A DNA stretch of 64,000 bases from Tulasnella sp. 424. Lineage: Eukaryota; Basidiomycota; Agaricomycetes; Cantharellales; Tulasnellaceae. The DNA lies in contig WSUB01000039.1 of NCBI GenBank assembly GCA_019633425.1, forward strand, positions 186,001 through 250,000, read 5' to 3'. The position numbers and the translations under genes were made by a program. This document shows positions 58,129 to 64,000 of the stretch, piece by piece. The notes beneath the pieces are model-generated. The model was given only the letters and a program-made list of their open reading frames with translations. It ran no database searches and was not told the origin of the DNA. Position 1 is the stretch's first letter; each line of letters starts with the position of its first letter.

Positions 58129-60427
58129 ATGATTGCGCGTCTGACTCTTCCTCGCCTCTCCACGAGACGTGCTTGTCTATATCCCTCCGCCGTCCGGTCC
58201 AGCTCTCTCCTGGCTACATCGCGCACAAAACCAGCAATGTCGGACGTGGAGACCATCAACGCCTCGATCGCCCAAGCGAATGAGCAACTACGAACGCTGC
58301 AGGCTCAAAAGGCTGATGCTGCACTAATAACGGATGCTAAGAAAAGGCTAGGAGAGCTGAAGAAGCAGCTGGCTGCCGCCTCGGGAGCTGCCGGTGGACC
58401 AAGAGCCGATGCAGGGAAGAAGGCTGCTGCTCATCGGCTGGCTTTGAAGACGCCAAAGGTGAGACCACGCCCACCAGCCTCATGAGTGTATATGAGCTTA
58501 CGGCCACCGCCTCATTACCATTGCTATTATCCTAGGGCACAAGAGACTGGTCACCAGCAGAAATGTCCTTGCGGGAACACATCTTCAGCACCCTCACTCG
58601 CGTATTTAAGCAGCACGGCGGCAGCACTATCGACACTCCCGTCTTCGAGCTTCGGGAAATCCTCGCTGGGAAGTATGGCGAAGATAGCAAGTTGATTTAT
58701 GACTTGCAAGATCAGGGAGGAGAGATTTGCAGTCTGAGATACGACTTGACGGTGAGTTCCTCCTGGCCCCCACATCGTTCGCCTGAGATGGATCTGAACT
58801 TCTGGTTCCTGTCCTCGTTCGCTGTAGGTTCCATTTGCCCGTTTCTTGGCCATGAATGGTTCGACCTACCCATCAATCAAACGGTACCACATTGCAAAGG
58901 TCTACCGAAGGGACCAACCAGCAATGACGAAAGGCCGTATGAGGGAGTTCTATCAATGCGTAAGTTCATCGCCCATTTCCACTCGCTTAACTCGTACTGA
59001 GGAGCTAAGACCAGTCCTCTTCGCTACCTTTATGTCTCGTATAGGACTTTGATATCGCAGGCCAATTCGACCCGATGGTTCCCGACGCCGAAGTCATTAC
59101 CATATTATGTGAAGCTTTGACGGCTCTTGAAATCGGAGAATTCACCGTCAAGATCAATCACAGGAAGATTTTGGATGGTATATTCGAAGTGTGCGGCGTG
59201 CCAGCGGAGAAAGTGAGGACCATATCGTCGGCAGTAGACAAACTCGACAAGGTATGGAAACTCCTCGCACCGACACTGTAAACACTTCAAGCTGACCGTT
59301 GCTAAATTCAGCTGCCTTGGGACGAGGTCAAAAAGGAGATGACGGAGGAAAAGGGGCTGGCGGGGGATGTGGCAGATCGTATCGGAGAATACGTAAAACT
59401 CAAAGGTGAACTCGCCAGCACGCCTCGCAGAACGACTATAGGACTGACACCTCTCTCTGACAGGCGGCGTTGAACTTATTGCCAAGCTACGGGAGACGCC
59501 GCTATCGAAGAATGCATCCGCGAAAGCCGGCATGGACGACATGGAGCTACTGTTTACGTATCTCAAGGTCTTTGGTGTCGACCAAAAGGTTCGGTTTGAC
59601 TCCTTAAACGTTCAGCGAACACAGAGCTAAATGCGGCGGATGATTTGATGCGTGTACTAGATGTCTCTCGACATGAGCTTAGCAAGAGGACTAGACTACT
59701 ACACCGGAGTCATCTACGAAGCCGTTTGTGAAGCATCCGCTCCTCCGGGTTTCAGTCCCAATCCACCCGTCGCTGGCTCCGGAGACCCATCGTCAAACCC
59801 GCCACCACCAAAGCCTGCAAAGAAGGCCGCTCCCAAGCCCGGAGAAGAAGAAGAAATTGACGAATCTCAAGTCGGGGTCGGTTCCATCGCGGCTGGAGGT
59901 CGCTATGACGAACTTGTCGGCATGTTCGCGGGTGCCGCTTCGGGAGCAGGCAAGAAGGAAAAGGGCATTCCTTGCGTTGGGGTTAGCGTGGGTGTTGAGC
60001 GGGTGTTCTCGATCCTTTTGGCCAAGATGAAGGAGCAGGAGAAGGCTGCGAGGTCGAAGGAAACGGACGTGTATGTGATGAGCCTTGGTGATGGAATGCT
60101 CGTAGAGCGGATGACCGTCGTGAAGAAGCTTTGGGATGCGGGTATCAAGGTACGTTGAATTTGGTTAAGCCCTCGGACAATCGAGACGCTGACGTCGTTC
60201 TTCGGTTCCATCAGACCGAGTTCATGTACAAGGCCAAACCAAAACCGCGTCCCCAATTCGAGTACTTAGACAAGGAGCAGATACCTTATGCGGTGATTCT
60301 AGGACCGGACGAGTGGAAGGAGGGTCTTGTACGGGTAAAGCCGCAAGTTGGGAAGGACGAGGCGACGGGTGAAGGAGAGAAGGTCGAGTTGGACAAGTTG
60401 GCCGCTTGGTTCAAGGAGCGGATGTAA
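58129..60427 (+). CDS. HTS1: Histidyl-tRNA synthetase, likely dual cytosolic/mitochondrial
   Basis: Charges tRNA-His. The first ATG (58129) opens an Arg/Ser-rich presequence ([20 protein letters not shown]) suited to mitochondrial import. A second in-frame ATG at 58237 ([11 protein letters not shown]) would give the cytosolic form, the arrangement known for yeast HTS1. A WHEP domain (residues about 40-90, [16 protein letters not shown]) precedes the class II core: [25 protein letters not shown], the histidine-binding [12 protein letters not shown], and AAGGRYDEL. The C-terminal anticodon-binding domain reads [16 protein letters not shown] and ends [11 protein letters not shown] Pro/Lys-rich insert ([20 protein letters not shown]) sits between RGLDYYTG and the following core block, longer than usual. 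Several introns of normal size. Confidence 0.94.
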
Positions 60428-60852
60428 TTCGTTTTAGATGATATTTTAGCCTTTTCGTTTACAGTTACCCTGATGCGCGGTGCCCGTACAGAGCTCGAAT
60501 GGAAGCCGCAGACTCATCTGACGGTCACCGGACTGTGCCATTTCGGGCCAGTCCCTTCGTCAGGCCATCAGATTCAGTAAACCAAGTAAACTTTGACCCT
60601 GTATACGAGAAAGGTATGCCAACCTATACATAGAGTCTACCGGAAAACGAGAGCGCGTAAAGTAACAAGGCAACGAAAAGAAATAACCGCCTTAGAATCG
60701 CGAGACAAGTACACAAGGAGAGACGAGGAAAGAAAAGAAAAAAAAATCTAGAAGATGTCCAATTTTCTCCGAGTCGAAAAACACGCTGACTAGATGCAGG
60801 ACACTCCGAAAAATGCACAAGAATGCATGTCTTGCAGAGCGGAGGTGGGTTC
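60428..60852. other. Convergent intergenic region
   Basis: 3' flanks of HTS1 and the copper-transporter gene. A-rich tract at about 60730-60748. No gene seen. Confidence 0.5.
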
Positions 60853-62091
60853 TCACTCGCTGTCGGAGGTTCTCTCGTCCCCACTGCTGCCGATCTTGAA
60901 GAGAGGCCTTCTGACACCTACGCTGTTGCTCGGAGTAATCGTACTGCCCGACCCTCTTGCCCTTTGGAGTCCCGTTAAACTTCCTCCCGACCTTCGCATG
61001 GAAGAAGTGCTGGTCTGGCGCCGGTAGATTGGCGAGGTCTGAGGGCTTGAGGTGTCTTGGTGTCCCGGTCCCCAAGCTGAAGTCGGAGAGTAGCGAGGGG
61101 CTGGCTGACCTTGGCCACGCGTGCGACCGTCAAATGCTTGCGAGGAAAGTGGGCCCGAGGTGGTGTTTTGCATGGGAGTGTTTAGAGTCGGGGTGATAGA
61201 ACGACTGTCTCCTGAAGAGGGAAGGACGCCAAGCATGATCTGACGGGCCTTGTCGCGACCGCCATCCCAAGAACCGCCCTCAGCGTCGTTGGAGGACGGG
61301 TAGACGGGCAACGGGGTGTAGTACCCTGAACGGTTGCCGCTGCGGAAAAAGGAGGCGCCCGGTCAATTCGGCGGCACGCCGTTGAGAATAACCCAGATGG
61401 CTTACGCAGCACTGCCGCTGGACGAGGGCGATGCTTGACGGTACTCGATGAAGAATTGACCAACTGAGAGCGAGAAAATCTGAAAACGAAGGATGTGGCG
61501 CGTGGTCCGTTAGGTTACTCTAAGGGTCTAAAGCGGCAACGCGTGGTACAAAGCCAATCGAAATACGCACGATGGTGAGGATGATACTAAAGGTAATGTC
61601 GAGTCAGTGATACCAAGTCATGAGATAATAGAGGGTTTAGCGTACCCGATGTGCAAAGTCATAGACAGTAGCATGTATGCCCTAAACAATGGCACATATG
61701 TGTCGGACACTGCCTTACGCCGCCATCCCAACGCGCCCGAACTCACAGCCTAAGGAGAGTCGCTAGAGCGTACAGACCGGTTCGAAATAGCGCTATTCTC
61801 GCCGGACAACCATCTATTCTGCATCTTGCAGGCAGAGTTTTGCTAGCCAAGAGGAGCGTGATGAACCTGCCAAGCCAACCCGCGCGAATTAGCTCCAGAA
61901 ACGGGACAATGACTCTGGCAGCAGAAATACCTTTCAAACAAGCAGATTGTAGAAGTTAAGAGGATGCCAACGACGAAGCTCGACCAGGAGGTGAGCTGTA
62001 GCCCTCCGAAGAGGAGAGTTTCCTCCTGAAAGCCGAAGTGCAAACCCCCCGTGGATCCAGAGCTGGCCGTTGCCTGCGACGCCGAGTTCAT
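60853..62091 (-). CDS. Ctr-family copper transporter-like membrane protein
   Basis: Six or so exons from ATG 62091. The first has MNSASQATASSGSTGGLHFG, then a membrane segment (SSFVVGILLTSTICLF). After an intron come FITLLLASK and a short cytosolic loop, then two closely spaced membrane segments (ALATLLRLAYMLLSMTLHIG and the following stretch ending LSVGQFFIEYR). Three helices in this order with a short gap between the last two fit the Ctr fold, and YMLLSMTL occupies the place of the MxxxM region. The C-terminal cytosolic tail is long and Ser/Pro/Gly-rich (about 170 residues). No Met-rich copper-binding motif appears in the short N terminus, as in intracellular (Ctr2-like) members. The assignment to Ctr is moderately firm; copper as substrate is inferred. 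Confidence 0.65.
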
Positions 62092-62509
62092 CGTTTCAAA
62101 GGAAGAAAAGTAGAAGAAGTTGAGAGAGTGTGCTTATTTCAAGATGAAAGGGGAAAAAACGTTGCTGGAAAAAGAAGAAGTGGGTTCAAAAGGAGTAGCA
62201 CGAATTGGGTTGTCGAAGTGAGCGGTTGTTGCTGGCGGTGGGTTGGCCTGTTCCCGCGCCCCCGGCGACCAGGCTGGAGGTCACATTTGAGTTCAGCCGA
62301 TTTTTCCCCGGCTGGACGCACCCGCTTCCTCCACCACTACATACTGGTCTCATTGAAGGTGATTATGAACCGAGATTTCACCTCCAGAAACTATCTAGAA
62401 AGGACTTCGCTCTGACAACGTTACTTATAAAAGCAACCGAGCCGGATAAACTCTCAGGTCAGCCTTCAGCGAAGCCCAAATTACCCAAAGGTCTGACGTT
62501 ATCGTCAGC
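62092..62509. promoter_or_regulatory. Divergent promoter, copper transporter / MoaA
   Basis: 418 bases between the two start codons as chosen. No clear element. Confidence 0.4.
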
Positions 62510-64000
62510 ATGGAAATGAGATATAAATTCGCAATGAAGAGGCCCCCTCCATCTCGTTCGTACGATTACACGCATCTCATGCTTCCAAACGCCAACCTCA
62601 GCCTCCGGGCTCGTTCCATCTGGACTCATATATCGAACTCGACAAATACCACAACTTTGACTCCTAAGACCTTTGATGCCAACGTGCCTCATACCGGTGC
62701 CGCCGCGGCATTACGAAAAACGGCACGAGTGAGGATCAATATGTCACGGCTCGCTGAACGTCTATTGCTGATGGGACTACCCCGCACTGCAGGCCAAAAT
62801 CCTAGCAATCGACACACTTCATGGGACGAGAATTTCCCCATCTGATTTCGTTGCACCCATCAAACCGGCTCCGCCAATCCTCACGAGCCCACTGGATCCC
62901 AAAATCTCATCACGAGCTCAACCTCTCGTTGACAACTTCTCAAGGATGCACGACTACCTTCGTATTTCCTTGACAGAACGCTGCAACCTCCGATGTCAGT
63001 GTCTCATAACTTTCAGGGAACCCCCACCTCTCATTGTTCATCTGGTCGTCTTAGGCTTTTACTGCATGCCAGAGGAGGGGATCGACTTGTCTCCCTCGGA
63101 AGACATACTCAATGATGACGAAGTAGTCCGCCTTGCTACACTATTTGTGCGTCACGGGGTGCGCAAGATCCGTCTTACCGGAGGCGAACCGACAATACGA
63201 AAAGACATAGTGGATATAGTGAGTAAGTGTGGCCCGCCCTCTCCCTACGCGTATCGGTTCTCAGGTAAGGGCGATCTAGGACGACTGAATCAGCTGCATC
63301 CACTCGGTCTACGCAGCATCGGAATGACGTCGAATGGACTGGCGTTGCATCGAAAACTCCCGGAACTAGTCAATAACGGCCTGACTCACCTAAATCTAAG
63401 GTAACGATCTCCTATAGCAAATTAGCAGTTCTGCCTTTTGACTCACGGATCTTGTGTTCAGTCTTGACACTTTGGATCCAGCGAGGTTCGAAAGGATTAC
63501 CCGGCGGCGTGGGCATGAAGCGGTGATGAAATCCCTCGACACAGCACTTGCGCTCTTAGCTCCTGCTTCCACGGGGGTGGGGCTGAGGCGTGTCAAGCTC
63601 AACGTCGTGGTCGTCAAAGGCGTCAACGACGGTGAAGTCTTTGACTTCTTGGAGCTGACAAGAAACAAAGACCTGAGCGTCAGATTCATCGAGTTCATGC
63701 CATTTTCCGGTAAATGTTCTTTTCTGATCCTGGTCTCATCGACTAAACCCAACCACCTTTTCCACTGTTCTGCAGGCAATGGATGGGACAAGGATCGGCT
63801 GGTCCCTTCGGCCGTTCTCCTGGATCGCATAACGTCTCGACATCCAGGAACTACCAAAGCAAAGGACGAATTAAACGACACAGCCCGTTCCTACACCATT
63901 CCAAGATTCAAAGGGTCGTTTGGGTTTATAAGCAGTATGTCGGATCACTTTTGTTCGACTTGCAATCGACTACGAATTACTGCAGACGGGAAGATCAAAG
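62510..64000 (+). CDS. GTP 3',8-cyclase (MoaA/MOCS1A/CnxABC type), 3' partial
   Basis: First step of molybdenum cofactor synthesis, a radical-SAM enzyme turning GTP into the pterin precursor, expected in mitochondria. The N terminus is Arg-rich and presequence-like; in-frame ATGs at 62510, 62516, 62534 and 62579 are possible starts. Introns are read at 62729-62792, about 62994-63054 (inside the first iron-sulfur motif, giving ERCNLRC then FYCMPEEG), and others at about 63222, 63402 and 63712. Seen: the N-terminal CxxxCxxC cluster site, [15 protein letters not shown] (SAM-binding GGE), [32 protein letters not shown] and [10 protein letters not shown]. The start of the C-terminal cluster site [17 protein letters not shown] appears just before the window ends. 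The third Cys and any MoaC-fusion part are outside the window. Confidence 0.93.

Overview
This window is nuclear DNA of a filamentous basidiomycete, most likely an agaricomycete. The genes are dense and cut by many introns of about 45-90 nt with canonical GT-AG ends. The gene set fits: a CBM1-bearing secreted polysaccharide lyase, a MYND-finger protein, a WHEP-domain HisRS, intron-containing histone H3 genes, and a Met1-type siroheme methyltransferase. Intron boundaries were read by hand, so exon ends are predictions. Coordinates of spliced genes span first to last coding base, introns included.

Layout. 1-4588: the 3' part of the splicing helicase PRP22 (+), converging on a D-Ala-D-Ala-ligase-like ATP-grasp gene (-). 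5043-13952: a rearranged block holding a decayed copy of the PRP22 3' end, a fragment of the ligase gene, and two direct copies of a mitochondrial-type P-loop ATPase gene. Copy 1 looks damaged and copy 2 intact. A deleted Tc1/mariner element with long terminal inverted repeats lies between them. 14091-20820: MET1-like siroheme synthase, a GNAT acetyltransferase, and histone H3 (-). 21553-33229: a CDK-type kinase, a small ankyrin protein with two microexons, SMC4, an F-box protein and FHIT. 33298-40591: an unnamed conserved protein, then a clean head-to-tail duplication of a CBM1 + PL9-like pectate lyase gene. The duplication also copied the 5' part of the unnamed gene as a pseudogene, and copy 2 holds a 98-N assembly gap. 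41061-52690: a Pumilio protein, an RNF10/Mag2-type RING protein and a MYND-finger protein. 54959-64000: a short-chain dehydrogenase, a second histone H3, HisRS, a Ctr-type copper transporter, and the start of MoaA/MOCS1A, cut by the window edge.

Most genes are unrelated housekeeping functions (splicing, condensin, chromatin, tRNA charging, siroheme and molybdopterin synthesis). No pathway cluster is evident. The notable content is structural: two independent segmental duplications with decay products, an autonomous-looking but gutted transposon, a short coding patch shared by two unrelated neighbouring genes, unusual splice features (GC-AG intron, lost donor, microexons), and a scaffold gap that looks like an unmerged overlap.
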